Source: an uncultured delta proteobacterium
Lineage (GTDB): Bacteria > Myxococcota_A > Polyangia > Polyangiales > Polyangiaceae
Length of the DNA: 40,212 bases
Assembly: GCA_903906315.1 (NCBI GenBank)
Contig: CAIVJW010000266.1
Location: 1 to 40,212 of the forward strand
Reading direction: 5' to 3'
Below the pieces are notes generated by a model, which had not been told where the DNA came from, did not search any database, and worked only from the letters and a program-made list of their open reading frames with translations. Position 1 is the stretch's first letter; each line of letters opens with the position of its first letter. Below are positions 32,156 to 40,212 of this stretch, piece after piece. The position numbers and the translations under genes are program-made.

Positions 32156-33868
32156 TTGAGCCGCGAGCCGCGCCCGTTGCCCCTCCGGGGCTCTCCGCAT
32201 CTCGACAAGGTCACGAGGCGCCTCGGGGCTGCCGCTGCGATCGCAGCGGCGATGGCCTCGTTCGCGTCCCCGGCCGCCGCCCTCGAGCCCTGGTCCGACG
32301 CGGATCCACCCGCGCCGCCCGAGCGGTTCGCGCTCGGCAACTTCGGGTTCCGCGGCGCCGCCGAGTACCGCGCGCAGGCGGTCTACGTGAACCCGATCGC
32401 GCTCTCCAGCGAGACCGGGCGCCGGCTGACCTTCGTCGAGCAGCGACTGCGCCTCGACGGCGGCGTCGACTTTCAGGACAAGGTTCGGCTCACGACCTCG
32501 CTCGACGTCCTCGACGGGCTGCTCTGGGGCGACAACGGGACGTTCGGCGGCACGCCCGCGCCGAACGCCGGCACCAACGTCGGCGCGAAGAGCCCGAGCT
32601 TCGCGAAGGCGTGCATCGGCTACCGAGGCGGCGACCCGCTCAAGCCCGAGGCGTACGGCTACACGCTCTGCGACGCGACGGCCGTGACCGTGCGCAAGCT
32701 GTACGCGGACGCCGCGCTCCCGTTCGGCCTGCTTCGCGTCGGTCGCCAGCCGGCGAACGCGGGCACGGGCGTGCAATCGGCCGACGCCGACGGGCGCCCG
32801 AACCGGTTCGGCATCAGCCGCGGCGGCAACATGGTCGACCGCGTCCTCTTCGCGACCAAGCCGCTCGAAGCCTTCAAGCCGGCCGCCGAGCGCAGCCGGT
32901 CCGAGAGCGAGGGGATGTTCGTCGGCGTCTCGTACGACCGCCTCGTCGGCGACGACCCGCACCTCTTCGCCGACGACGTGCACCAGATCGCCGTCGGCGT
33001 GCGCTACCTCCAGCCCAAGTGGGCCGCGGGCCGCGATCTCTGGCTCTCGGGCTACTACGTGCATCGCTGGGACGGGCAGTTCGCGACGCGCCTCAACAGC
33101 CTCGGCGCGCGCGGGTATTCGCGCTTCGGGCCGAAGGGCCGGCTCGCGCTCGGCTTCGATATCGCGGCCAACCTCGGGACGACGCGCGAGATCTCCGAGG
33201 CGTACAAGGTCATCTCCAACGACCCGGCGGTCGATCAGCGCGTGCGCCAGATCGGCGCTCGTGCGGCGGTCCGCTACGACACGAAGTACCTGACCCCGTA
33301 CCTCGAGATCGACTACGCGTCCGGCAACTCCGACCCGCAGGCGCGCGCCCCGCTCACGCAGTTCGTGTTCGCCGAGGACACGAACGTCGGCCTCCTGCTC
33401 TTCAAGCACGTGCTCGCGTTTCAGACCGCGCGATCGTCGGCCGCCGCGCTCGAGACGATGCGGCGCCTCGGGGCGCCGAGCTACCCGGCGGAGGCCATCG
33501 CCACCCGCGGCGCGTTCACGAACGCCTTTGCCCTGTTTCCGCAGCTCGACGTGCGCCCTCACAAGAACGTGCTCGTGCGCGCGGGCGTCCTCTTCGCGTG
33601 GGCGCCCGCCCCGGTGAACGACCCGGTCGCGTCGCTCAAGCGGCGCGACGGCGCGAGCATTCAGGACGACCTCGTCAACTTCAACGGCGGCAAGCCGGGC
33701 ACCTACTACGGCACCGAGCTCGACGGGCGCGTGCAGTACCGGTTCCTCGAGCACTTCGCCTTCGATCTCGAGGCCGCGGTCCTCTTCCCCGGGGACGCGC
33801 TGCGGGACGTCGACGGCAACGCCGTGCGCAGCGTGCTCGTCCAGGGCCGCACCACCTTCTTCTTCTGA
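32156..33868 (+). CDS. Outer-membrane beta-barrel (porin-like) protein
   Basis: The 570-aa product has a signal peptide (RRLGAAAAIAAAMASFASPA with a cleavage near Ala-Ala-Ala/Leu-Glu-Pro) and then alternating polar/hydrophobic strands throughout (for example RLTFVEQRLRLDGGVDF, LWLSGYYVHRWDGQF, TPYLEIDYASGNSD, VRAGVLFAWAP). It ends in Thr-Phe-Phe-Phe, and a C-terminal aromatic is the usual signal for the barrel-assembly machinery. The alternation and the length suit a 16-20-stranded barrel of the alginate-export/porin kind, but the specific family and cargo are not recognised. The start is uncertain; TTG 32156 is the best in-frame choice. It overlaps the following lipoprotein gene by one base (TGATG). 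Confidence 0.8.
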   Translation: MSREPRPLPLRGSPHLDKVTRRLGAAAAIAAAMASFASPAAALEPWSDADPPAPPERFALGNFGFRGAAEYRAQAVYVNPIALSSETGRRLTFVEQRLRLDGGVDFQDKVRLTTSLDVLDGLLWGDNGTFGGTPAPNAGTNVGAKSPSFAKACIGYRGGDPLKPEAYGYTLCDATAVTVRKLYADAALPFGLLRVGRQPANAGTGVQSADADGRPNRFGISRGGNMVDRVLFATKPLEAFKPAAERSRSESEGMFVGVSYDRLVGDDPHLFADDVHQIAVGVRYLQPKWAAGRDLWLSGYYVHRWDGQFATRLNSLGARGYSRFGPKGRLALGFDIAANLGTTREISEAYKVISNDPAVDQRVRQIGARAAVRYDTKYLTPYLEIDYASGNSDPQARAPLTQFVFAEDTNVGLLLFKHVLAFQTARSSAAALETMRRLGAPSYPAEAIATRGAFTNAFALFPQLDVRPHKNVLVRAGVLFAWAPAPVNDPVASLKRRDGASIQDDLVNFNGGKPGTYYGTELDGRVQYRFLEHFAFDLEAAVLFPGDALRDVDGNAVRSVLVQGRTTFFF

Positions 33869-34956
33869 TGGAGCCGCCCGTGAGCCACGCGACTCGACGA
33901 ATCCTCCCGCCCCTCGGCGCGGTCGCTCTCGCCCTCGCCGCGCTTGGCTGCGAGACCTACGAGGGGCCGCCCCGCATCGTCATCGACGGCCTGTCGAACG
34001 GCCTGCTCTCGGATGCGAAGGCGCCCATCGTCATCGGCTTCTCGAAGCCGATCGATCCGGCGACGCTGCGGTTCAAGCTCGCGCGCAACGTCGTCGACAG
34101 CGAGGGTAACGTCAACGACACCGACGATGACGAGATCACGTCGATGGACGTGCTGCTCGAGCACGCGCCCGGGCAGGATGACGTCGGCGGCGACGTCGAG
34201 ATCGCCGCCGACGCGCAGTCGGTGACGATCTTGCCGAGCGCCCCGCTCCAGGTTGGGCCGAAGCTCACGCTGATCGTGGACTCGGGGCTCTCCGACACGA
34301 CGGGGCACGCGACGGCCGTGCGCCGCCGCCTCGTCTTCGGGTACCGATTCGACCTGAAGTGCGACGCGCCCGTGAAGGGCTTCGACCCGGCGGGGACGTT
34401 CTTCCTGGTCGAGGTGCGCAAGCCGATCCCGACGCAGATCAAGCTCTGGGCCCTCATGGAGGTCGACGCGGCGACCGGCCGCACGGTCGCGCAGTTCACG
34501 GCCGGCCGTCGCAACCAGACCGTCGGCCGATGCCCGATGGCGTGCGCCGACACGGACGTGTGCCGCCTCCTGCCGCAGCCGGCGTGCGTCCCGCCCTCGG
34601 AGAAGATGGGCTCGGTCGACGAGTACCCGGACTACGTGCCGAACGTCTCGCCGCCGAGCGGCTACAGCTTCGCCACCACGGGCTGCGTGGTCGAGCAGGG
34701 GGACGGCAGCTTCGCGTTCGCCAACGCGCCGGTCGACGTGGAGGTGATGAGCCCGCACGTCACCCTCCGCAACACGAAGCTCACCGTGTCGTTCACCAAC
34801 GCGGGCGGCGTGCTGCGCGGGCAGGGGTCGCTCGTCGCCGATGCGGTCCTGCTCGGGACGGCCCCGAGCGGCGAGGGGGAGGGGGACCTCACCGCGCGCG
34901 AGCTCCCGGCCGCGGACGTGCCGGCCGGCCTGCCGAGGCCCCCGGGCAAGCCCTGA
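33868..34956 (+). CDS. Lipoprotein with Ig-like (Big_5-type) domain, partner of the barrel
   Basis: The 362-aa product has a signal peptide with lipobox LALGC-type sequence (Cys28). Residues about 35-155 resemble a bacterial Ig-like domain of the SbsA/Big_5 kind: PRIVIDGLSNGLLSDAKAPI, then IVIGFSKPIDPATLRFKL, and SVTILPSAPLQVGPKLTLIV, and SGLSDTTGHA. The remainder has a Cys cluster (GRCPMACADTDVC, CVPPSEK) and a beta-rich end. Translation is coupled to the barrel gene (stop and start share the A in TGATG), suggesting an outer-membrane complex. The function is unknown. Confidence 0.78.
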   Translation: MEPPVSHATRRILPPLGAVALALAALGCETYEGPPRIVIDGLSNGLLSDAKAPIVIGFSKPIDPATLRFKLARNVVDSEGNVNDTDDDEITSMDVLLEHAPGQDDVGGDVEIAADAQSVTILPSAPLQVGPKLTLIVDSGLSDTTGHATAVRRRLVFGYRFDLKCDAPVKGFDPAGTFFLVEVRKPIPTQIKLWALMEVDAATGRTVAQFTAGRRNQTVGRCPMACADTDVCRLLPQPACVPPSEKMGSVDEYPDYVPNVSPPSGYSFATTGCVVEQGDGSFAFANAPVDVEVMSPHVTLRNTKLTVSFTNAGGVLRGQGSLVADAVLLGTAPSGEGEGDLTARELPAADVPAGLPRPPGKP

Positions 34957-35386
34957 CCGCGGGGCCATTGCACGGCTGATCGGCGTGAAGCCCCGTTTGG
35001 TGCAGAGGTGGAATCGGGGGCCCGCCATCTGCTCGAAATCGAACGCAATTCGCCTGGCACGACCGCTGCACTAAGGGACGACGCGCCGCGACGCGAGACC
35101 TACCCCCCCCGGGTGTCCGTCGTGGCGCTTTTCGTTTCGAACGCGCGGACGCCTATCGACGCTGGAGCTTCAAGAGCTCGCGTTGCGCGTCGGGGCGGCT
35201 GGTCCCTCACCGCGTAGCGCTGGCAGTGCGCCGCTGCGAGCGGAGGTCGCCGGGGTGGGGCGCGCCGGGCCATCCCGATTCCGCCCGCGACGGTGCCGGA
35301 GTGCATCCATGATGGCGCTTGTTTCAGTGTTGAGCTGGCTGCGTGGAATGACCTGCTCAAGTATATGAATTGACGCCCATTGCGTC

Positions 35387-35402
35387 TGGCATGCAGGGTG
35401 CT
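35387..35402 (+). promoter_or_regulatory. Sigma-54-like (-24/-12) promoter 14 bp before a terminator hairpin
   Basis: TGGCATGCAGGGTGCT matches the -24/-12 consensus at about 10 of 12 defined positions (TGGCA-G and -TGCT), with GG (35388-35389) and GC (35400-35401) spaced by exactly 10 nt. Predicted transcription starts near 35413, so the RNA would consist almost wholly of the terminator hairpin. Confidence 0.4.
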
Positions 35403-35415
35403 TAGGCAGCTGTCG

Positions 35416-35471
35416 GCGCCGCGACGCCGACCGTTCTCCCCCCCAACGGTTCGTCGCGGCGCTTTTTCTTT
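35416..35471 (+). terminator. Very strong intrinsic terminator
   Basis: GCGCCGCGACG (35416-35426) pairs with CGTCGCGGCGC (35452-35462), and ACCGTT (35430-35435) with AACGGT (35445-35450), giving 17 bp broken by one small internal loop. The apical loop is C-rich, and TTTTTCTTT follows directly. It reads on the + strand. It may end the barrel-lipoprotein transcript 460 bp upstream, or a small RNA started at the motif above. A competing hairpin, GTCGGCG-CCGCGA-CGCCGAC (35412-35431), uses part of the left arm. Confidence 0.85.
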
Positions 35472-35542
35472 CCATCGCTGCCTCCCGCCTCCCTCCGGCG
35501 CGAGCGAGCGACGCGAGGCCGACCGCGCGGGGGGCGTGGTGG

Positions 35543-35560
35543 CGACGCGCAGTCGCGTCG
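35543..35560 (-). terminator. Hairpin downstream of the giant lipoprotein gene
   Basis: CGACGCG-CAGT-CGCGTCG is a perfect 7-bp-arm hairpin 65 bp past the minus-strand stop. There is no T-tract in either direction, so termination would need Rho or another aid. Confidence 0.3.
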
Positions 35561-35624
35561 GATCGAGGCGGCTCGCTCCTCGACGTGCTCGCGGGGCGCG
35601 ACCCGGCCCCTCGGGTGGCGCGAG

Positions 35625-38600
35625 TCAGCGCCGGTCGGTCGAGGCGACGAGGGCGCCGAGGGCCTCGCGGGCCACGCGATCGCGGTCCTCGCCCTTCGTC
35701 GCGGGGGCGCGCAGTGTCCGGAGCGCGTCGCAGAGCGGGGCGCGAGGGCCCGGTGGGAAGGTCTCGCAGACGAGCTCGTAGCGCGCGCGCTCGGCGTCGG
35801 GCGGGATGGGCTTCCCCGTGAGCACGAGCGCGGCGTGGTCGATGACGAGCGCCGCGGTGACGGCGGCCGGGTCGAGCTGGGTCCAGCGGTCCACGAAGCG
35901 CGGCTGCGAGGCGAGCCTGGCCAGCAGATCGAAGCGGCGCGCGCGGAGCGAGAGGTCGCTCACGAAGAGGACGAGGCGAAAATTGCGCGACGCATCGGGT
36001 AGCGAGCGCGTCTCGAGGTCCATGGCGAGCACGTCGTCGTCGAAGCGCGCGTCCGGGCTCGCGGCCGCGCAGTTCACCGCGACGGCGAGCAGGTCGGCGC
36101 GCACGGACGGGCCGAGCAGGGGCGATCGACCGAGGCTCCGCGCGACGTTCGACAGGGTCGGGCTGCAATGCCCTTCGCGGCGCTGGCGGGTCAGCAGCAC
36201 GGCGGCCTCGTAGGCGCGGCCGTCGCCGTGCAGGGCCTCGACCGCATGCGTGAACGCGTCCGGGTCGTAGCTGCCCTTGTCGGCGCCCCCGAGGAACGCA
36301 TCGAGCGCGCGGATCGGGCCGCAACCGGGCTCCGCGCCCGTGCCTTGTGCGAGGCGCGGGAGCTTGCTCACGGCGTCCGCGACGCGCAGCGACAGCGCGA
36401 GGGGGTAGCTCTCGCACGCCGGCTTCTCGAAGGCGGATCGGTCGACCTTGGCCTCCGTGCACGCGAGCGGATCGGCGAGCACGCGCAGCGCCCGCTGGGC
36501 CCGGCGCGCGGTCGCGGTGGCGCCGGGCAGGCCCGCGAGACCGACGGGCAGCGGCTCGAGGAGGCGGCCGACCGCCGCGTCGTCGGCATCCGCGGGGATC
36601 GCGCTGCGCACGATCGTGAAGAGATCGCCCGCGAGGAACGGCAGGCCGGCGTCGGCCGCGAGCTGGGCGTCGAGGGCGAGGAGCGCGCGCGCGCCCGAGG
36701 CCGCGGCGCTCGGGCTCTCGGCTGCGGCGCGGCGGTCGCCGAGGCGCACGCCGCCGACGATGGCCGCGATCGCGCGGTGGGCGGCGCGGGTGGCGTGGTC
36801 GCGGTCGCCGTCGAGGAAGTGGTACGCGGCCGTGAGCGCCGAGGCGTAGACGTAGTAGCGCGCCGCGTCCGCCGCGGCCTGCGGGCCGCTCGGCGGCTCG
36901 AACGTGGTGGTGAGCGCGCCCTCCGGGGTGCCCGCCGATCGGACGCCGAGGCCGAGCTGGAAGGAGCTCGCGCCCTCGACGAGGCCGGTGCCGAGCGAGA
37001 CGCCGAGCGAGAGCGCGAGCACCTTCGTCGCGGTGCGCTCCTCGTAGCGGTACGTGACGAGCGGCAAGGCGAGGCCCTTGTCCTCCATGCGCGCGAGCAG
37101 ATCGTCGAGCGACCGGCGGGCCTCGACGCGCTTGCCGGCGCCGTAATCGCGGATCGCTTCCATGACGGCGACCGGGGTGTCGACGTCGGCGACCGCGCAG
37201 GCGGCGGCCTGGGCCGCCTTCACGCCCGGCGCGTACGAGGCCGGGTCGGGCGCCGCGCCGCCGCGCACCCGCTGGGTGTCCGCGGCGAACCGCAGCGCCC
37301 ACTCGATGCGGCTCTTCTGGTCGCGCGCGAGATCGATCGAGGCCTGCGCAGGCTCGGTGTGCGCGATCGAGGAGAGGACCAGCGTGCCGAGCAGGCAGAG
37401 GTCGGCCTGGTCGGGCTGGCCCCGCTCGCGAAAGGCCTTCCCGTAGGCGAGCAGCGCGCGGAGGGCGTCGTCGCCGCTCGCGCCTTCACCGGGGAGCTTG
37501 ATCGCCGCGAGCGCGTCGACGAGCGCGACGCCCGCGGATCCGCCGCCGTCTTTGCGGAACCAGCCGAGGAGGCCGGCGACGACGCGTCGGGCCTTGCCGC
37601 CGCTCGATGCGACGAACGCCTCGGGGCGCTCCGCGGCCACGTACTCGCGCGCGAGGGCGTAGGCTCCCGCCACCGCGTCGGCGGCGCCTCGGTCGTCCCA
37701 CTCGCGCAGCGCGTCGGCGGCGAAGCGCTCGGCGTCCGCGGTCGTGATCGTCAGCACGGGCCTCGGGCCGGGGCGCGCCGCGACGTCCATCGCGTCCGAG
37801 ATCACCGCGACGAGCAGGCGCGCGCGCCGCACCCACGCGCCGTCGCCGGACTTGAAGCGCGGGTGCCCGAGGATGCGCCGGCGGACGTCGCCGAGCTTCG
37901 CGAACGATCGCCGCACGCGCGGGTCCATCGCGGGCGGCCCCTTGGCGTCGCAGACGGGCCCCTTCGCGGCCCGCGGATCGCGCACGAAAGCCTTGCCCTT
38001 CGCGTCCGTCACCGGGGTCGGGGCGGCGGCCGGGGTCGTGTCGACGAGCGTCGCCACCGCCGCGGCGACGACGCCGTCGACCAGGTCGGTCACGTCGTCG
38101 AGCACGTTGTTCGGCGCCTCGCCAGGATCGCCGAGCCCCGCGATTGCGCGCCGTAGCGCCTCGCGCGCCTGCCGTCGCTCGGCCGGCAGCTCCTCGGGCT
38201 TGCGGCGCGCGGGGTCGAGCTCGCCGCTCGACGAGAGCGCGGCGTAGCGGGCGGCGCTCGCCGCCAGCGCGCCGAGGGCGGGGCGGGGCAGGGCGCGGTC
38301 GTCCTCGAGCGCGCGCGCGACGTGGAGCGCGGAGGCGCCGAGCCCCGGCCGGTCCTTCGTGAAGGCGCGCAGCACGCCGTCCGCCGCGAACAGGCCGGCC
38401 ACGGCCCAGCCCGTGCGCTGCGAGAGATCGCCCCGGAGCCGCGCGGCGAACGCGCTCTGCACCGCGAGCAGCTGCTCGGTGCGGATCGCCGGCGGGTACG
38501 ACATGCCGGCGAACGCCCCGGCCGCGAGACCTTCGAGCACGCCCGTCGGGTCCGGCGCGCGCGCGACCTTGTCGGCTACGCTCGCCTGGAGCAGCTTCAC

Positions 38601-40010
38601 GAGCTCCGATCGCAGCCGGTCGTCCTCCAGCACGCCGGGCGAGTAGGCGAGGGGGACCGCGGCCATCGCGCGGAAGCGATCGGGCTGCGCCTTCTCGAGC
38701 GCGGCGAGCGCAGCGAGGTGCCTCGATCCGAGCTCCGTCGCGCGTCGGTACGACGACGTGCCGCCCGCGCGCAGGCCGTGGATCTCGCCGCGCTCGGCCA
38801 GCAGGGAAGGCAGGTGCGACCACGCCGTGCCCGCGCGCTCGACGGCCGCGGTCGCGGCCTCGTGCCGCGGTAGCCACGCGCCGATCGGGAGCCGACCGCG
38901 CGCCTCGTCGGCAGGCTCGCGGGCCAGCGCGCCGGGCAGGCGGCCGAGGAGCACGAGGTCGCGCGGTCCCGTGATCGGCGGCGGCGCGTGGGCGCTGCAC
39001 GCGGCGTCCTCGAAGAGTGCGCCGAGGACGGCCTGCCTGCCGGCAGGGAGCCGGGCAGCGATCGTCTTCATGCGGCCGGCCCACGCGGCCCGCTCGTCCT
39101 TGGCCGACCGCACGCGCAGGAGCGCGCCGTAGGGCGTCTCGGCGTCCGTCGGCGCGGGGAGCGGCGTCGCGTTGCCGGGGTCGAACGCCGGCTTGCTCGC
39201 GCTCTCGAGCGAGATCCCCGCGGACGCGAGCACGTCGAGCGCGTAGCGCGCCCGGATCGTGGGCTCGCTCGCGACCGGACGGCTCGTCAGGAGCGCCTCG
39301 AGCGTGTCCGCCTCGCGCGCAGCCTCCACGTAGCGGAACGCGGACGCGTGGCCGAGGGCGCGCCGCACCGACGCCTCGAGGGCCACGTCGGCCGCGAGTC
39401 GGTCGATCGCGCCGTCGTCGCGCACGGCCGATCCGACCCCGGCGACGAAGGGCGCGAGCGGGTCCGCCGCGAAGATCTCGTCGACGCGCACGGCCGCGCT
39501 GGCGGGCCTCACGCGGATCACGAGGGGCACGCCCGCGGCGGTGGCCATCGCCGCCACGAGGTCCTCGCTCGCGATCGAGGCCGGCTCGTCGAGCGCGGGC
39601 ATGTCGAGGAACGCGACCGCCTCGCCGGCGCCCTTCGCGGCTGCGCGCGCCCGCTCCGCGGCTGCGCCCTCGCCGAGGACCAGCGCCACGTTCGGCCGCG
39701 CCGTGAGCGCGTCACGCAGGCGAGCCCAGCCGCCGGCGCCGTCGCGGGCCGCGACGCCCTTCACGTAGGCCGACAGGAGATCGCGGTCGGCGGGGTCGAG
39801 ATCGGTCCGGTCGAATCGTCCCGCCGTGAAGGCGGCGGCGAGCTTGACCTCGCACCCGGCGAGCTCGGCCGTCGCGCAGGCGCCGGCGGTGCGCATCGGG
39901 GTCGCAGGCGCTGCCGGCGCGCCGCAGCCGGCGCCGATCGCGCCGAGGACCAGGAGGAGCGCGGAGAGCGAACGCGCGCGGGTCGATCCGCGCGGAGAAC
40001 GCCGTACCAT
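35625..40010 (-). CDS. Giant (about 1,460 aa) lipoprotein of unknown function
   Basis: No domain recognised. From the ATG at 40010 the product has an Arg-rich n-region, a hydrophobic stretch and GAGC (Cys29), so it is probably a lipoprotein, though Gly at -3 is atypical. The body is almost entirely alpha-helical and Ala/Leu/Arg-rich (for example RDALTARPNVALVLGEGAA, and ASALTAAYHFLDGDRDHATR), resembling a long TPR- or HEAT-like solenoid without clear repeat consensus. Cysteines are spread along its length (ACATAELAGC near the N-terminus, PLACTEAKVD and KPACESYPL near residue 1200), suggesting disulfides and a periplasmic or surface location. Codon use is even throughout, with no frameshift. 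An ATG at 40028 is an alternative start. Confidence 0.8.
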   Translation of the reverse strand: MVRRSPRGSTRARSLSALLLVLGAIGAGCGAPAAPATPMRTAGACATAELAGCEVKLAAAFTAGRFDRTDLDPADRDLLSAYVKGVAARDGAGGWARLRDALTARPNVALVLGEGAAAERARAAAKGAGEAVAFLDMPALDEPASIASEDLVAAMATAAGVPLVIRVRPASAAVRVDEIFAADPLAPFVAGVGSAVRDDGAIDRLAADVALEASVRRALGHASAFRYVEAAREADTLEALLTSRPVASEPTIRARYALDVLASAGISLESASKPAFDPGNATPLPAPTDAETPYGALLRVRSAKDERAAWAGRMKTIAARLPAGRQAVLGALFEDAACSAHAPPPITGPRDLVLLGRLPGALAREPADEARGRLPIGAWLPRHEAATAAVERAGTAWSHLPSLLAERGEIHGLRAGGTSSYRRATELGSRHLAALAALEKAQPDRFRAMAAVPLAYSPGVLEDDRLRSELVKLLQASVADKVARAPDPTGVLEGLAAGAFAGMSYPPAIRTEQLLAVQSAFAARLRGDLSQRTGWAVAGLFAADGVLRAFTKDRPGLGASALHVARALEDDRALPRPALGALAASAARYAALSSSGELDPARRKPEELPAERRQAREALRRAIAGLGDPGEAPNNVLDDVTDLVDGVVAAAVATLVDTTPAAAPTPVTDAKGKAFVRDPRAAKGPVCDAKGPPAMDPRVRRSFAKLGDVRRRILGHPRFKSGDGAWVRRARLLVAVISDAMDVAARPGPRPVLTITTADAERFAADALREWDDRGAADAVAGAYALAREYVAAERPEAFVASSGGKARRVVAGLLGWFRKDGGGSAGVALVDALAAIKLPGEGASGDDALRALLAYGKAFRERGQPDQADLCLLGTLVLSSIAHTEPAQASIDLARDQKSRIEWALRFAADTQRVRGGAAPDPASYAPGVKAAQAAACAVADVDTPVAVMEAIRDYGAGKRVEARRSLDDLLARMEDKGLALPLVTYRYEERTATKVLALSLGVSLGTGLVEGASSFQLGLGVRSAGTPEGALTTTFEPPSGPQAAADAARYYVYASALTAAYHFLDGDRDHATRAAHRAIAAIVGGVRLGDRRAAAESPSAAASGARALLALDAQLAADAGLPFLAGDLFTIVRSAIPADADDAAVGRLLEPLPVGLAGLPGATATARRAQRALRVLADPLACTEAKVDRSAFEKPACESYPLALSLRVADAVSKLPRLAQGTGAEPGCGPIRALDAFLGGADKGSYDPDAFTHAVEALHGDGRAYEAAVLLTRQRREGHCSPTLSNVARSLGRSPLLGPSVRADLLAVAVNCAAASPDARFDDDVLAMDLETRSLPDASRNFRLVLFVSDLSLRARRFDLLARLASQPRFVDRWTQLDPAAVTAALVIDHAALVLTGKPIPPDAERARYELVCETFPPGPRAPLCDALRTLRAPATKGEDRDRVAREALGALVASTDRR

Positions 40011-40110
40011 CGGGATCGCGGGTGCCATGCAGCGGTCACGATAGCCGCGCTGCCTGCATCCTGGGAATCGCCCGCTCCACCCAGGTTGCCGCCGGGGGAG
40101 CGCAGTCGGA

Positions 40111-40212
40111 TCAGCCGCCGTCGCCAGCGTCGGGCGCACCGGCTCCGCCGCTGCCGCCTGCGCCGCCGTTGCCCATGCCGCCGCTGCCGCCTGCGCCGCA
40201 GCTGCCCATGCC
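40111..40212 (-). CDS. C-terminal end of a glycine-rich protein (partial, cut by window end)
   Basis: On the minus strand the last 33 codons before the TGA at 40111-40113 encode Gly/Ala/Ser-rich sequence with Met and a single Cys (GMGSCGAGGSGG at the visible start), ending in Ala-Pro-Asp-Ala-Gly-Asp-Gly-Gly. Only this tail is inside the window. It resembles the Gly-rich spacers common in Myxococcota surface proteins but sits at the C-terminus. It is 100 bp upstream of the giant lipoprotein gene on the same strand and may be in one operon with it. Confidence 0.5.
   Translation of the reverse strand, partial: GMGSCGAGGSGGMGNGGAGGSGGAGAPDAGDGG

Larger units (their letters stand above)
34957..35624. 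other. 668-bp gap with AT-richer pocket, sigma-54-like promoter and strong terminator
   Basis: No gene with normal codon use is seen on either strand. From 34957 to about 35300 there is unremarkable GC-rich sequence, with a GTGCAG...CTGCAC pair (near 35000 and 35067) that could close a large stem. From about 35305 to 35400 the DNA is clearly AT-richer (GTATATGAATTGA near 35361-35373). It then has a short inverted repeat GACGC-CCATT-GCGTC (35372-35386), the -24/-12 motif (35387-35402), the terminator (35416-35471) and a hairpin at 35543-35560. The AT-richer stretch could be a remnant of a lost gene or mobile element, or a promoter region. Confidence 0.6.

Noticed and set aside
35000-35072. Structured RNA closed by GTGCAG...CTGCAC
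   Set aside because: Only a 6-bp outer pairing is visible and there is no convincing inner structure, so it was not called.
36168-38156. 662-codon open frame on the + strand inside the giant lipoprotein gene
   Set aside because: It is antisense to a 4.4-kb gene with good codon use. Its translation is Arg/Gly/Ala/Asp-rich without hydrophobic core patterns, which is the usual shadow of high-GC third positions.

Overview
The window is a GC-rich (roughly 70% or more), densely coded bacterial chromosome segment. I place it in the Myxococcota, probably Polyangiales-like. The evidence is a lipoprotein with MopE-type putative metal-binding repeats joined to an IgGFc-binding-type domain, a cytosolic Hanks-type Ser/Thr kinase, many lipoproteins with Gly-, Ala- or Pro-rich spacers, a bacterial enhancer-binding protein, and the overall codon bias. 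This is inferred from gene content; there is no rRNA in the window to confirm it.

Region 1 (1-10.4 kb) is a flagellar late-gene cluster on the + strand: flgH, flgI, flgJ (rod-binding domain only), flgM, flgN, flgK, flgL, a separate glucosaminidase, fliC, fliD, fliS, and a sigma-54 activator (FleQ/FlrA-like, without a receiver domain). Together these build the L and P rings, the hook-filament junction, the filament and its cap, with secretion chaperones (FlgN, FliS) and the anti-sigma-28 checkpoint (FlgM). Two -24/-12 (sigma-54) promoter matches lie in the cluster, one almost on top of the activator's start codon. Cultured myxobacteria are known for gliding, so this cluster is notable in this taxonomic setting.

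Region 2 (10.4-15.5 kb) holds a Ser/Thr kinase followed on the minus strand by an acidic, repeat-containing single-pass membrane protein. Divergent from them is the large MopE/IgGFc-type surface lipoprotein.

Region 3 (15.5-26.2 kb) is mixed housekeeping and envelope genes: an SDR plus thiolase pair (acyl-CoA type metabolism), tRNA-Lys(UUU) with encoded CCA, an S1-domain RNA-binding protein, dUTPase, a small coiled-coil lipoprotein, a 53-56 bp tandem repeat at a convergent gene junction, an M50 site-2-type protease with a TPR-like tail, an SGNH hydrolase-like lipoprotein, a PlsC-type acyltransferase with a YjbQ-family protein, a metzincin-like metalloprotease, a perfect 16-bp TetR-type palindrome, and a sulfatase-modifying-factor-type lipoprotein.

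Region 4 (26.2-40.2 kb) holds an RND/MMPL exporter with a lipoprotein, an EVE-domain protein, a YafK-like L,D-transpeptidase, an ECF-sigma-like protein with a transmembrane anchor, an outer-membrane barrel translationally coupled to a lipoprotein, a 668-bp gap holding a sigma-54-like promoter directly before a very strong intrinsic terminator, and a giant (about 1,460 aa) lipoprotein of unknown function. Both window ends cut glycine-rich protein C-termini.
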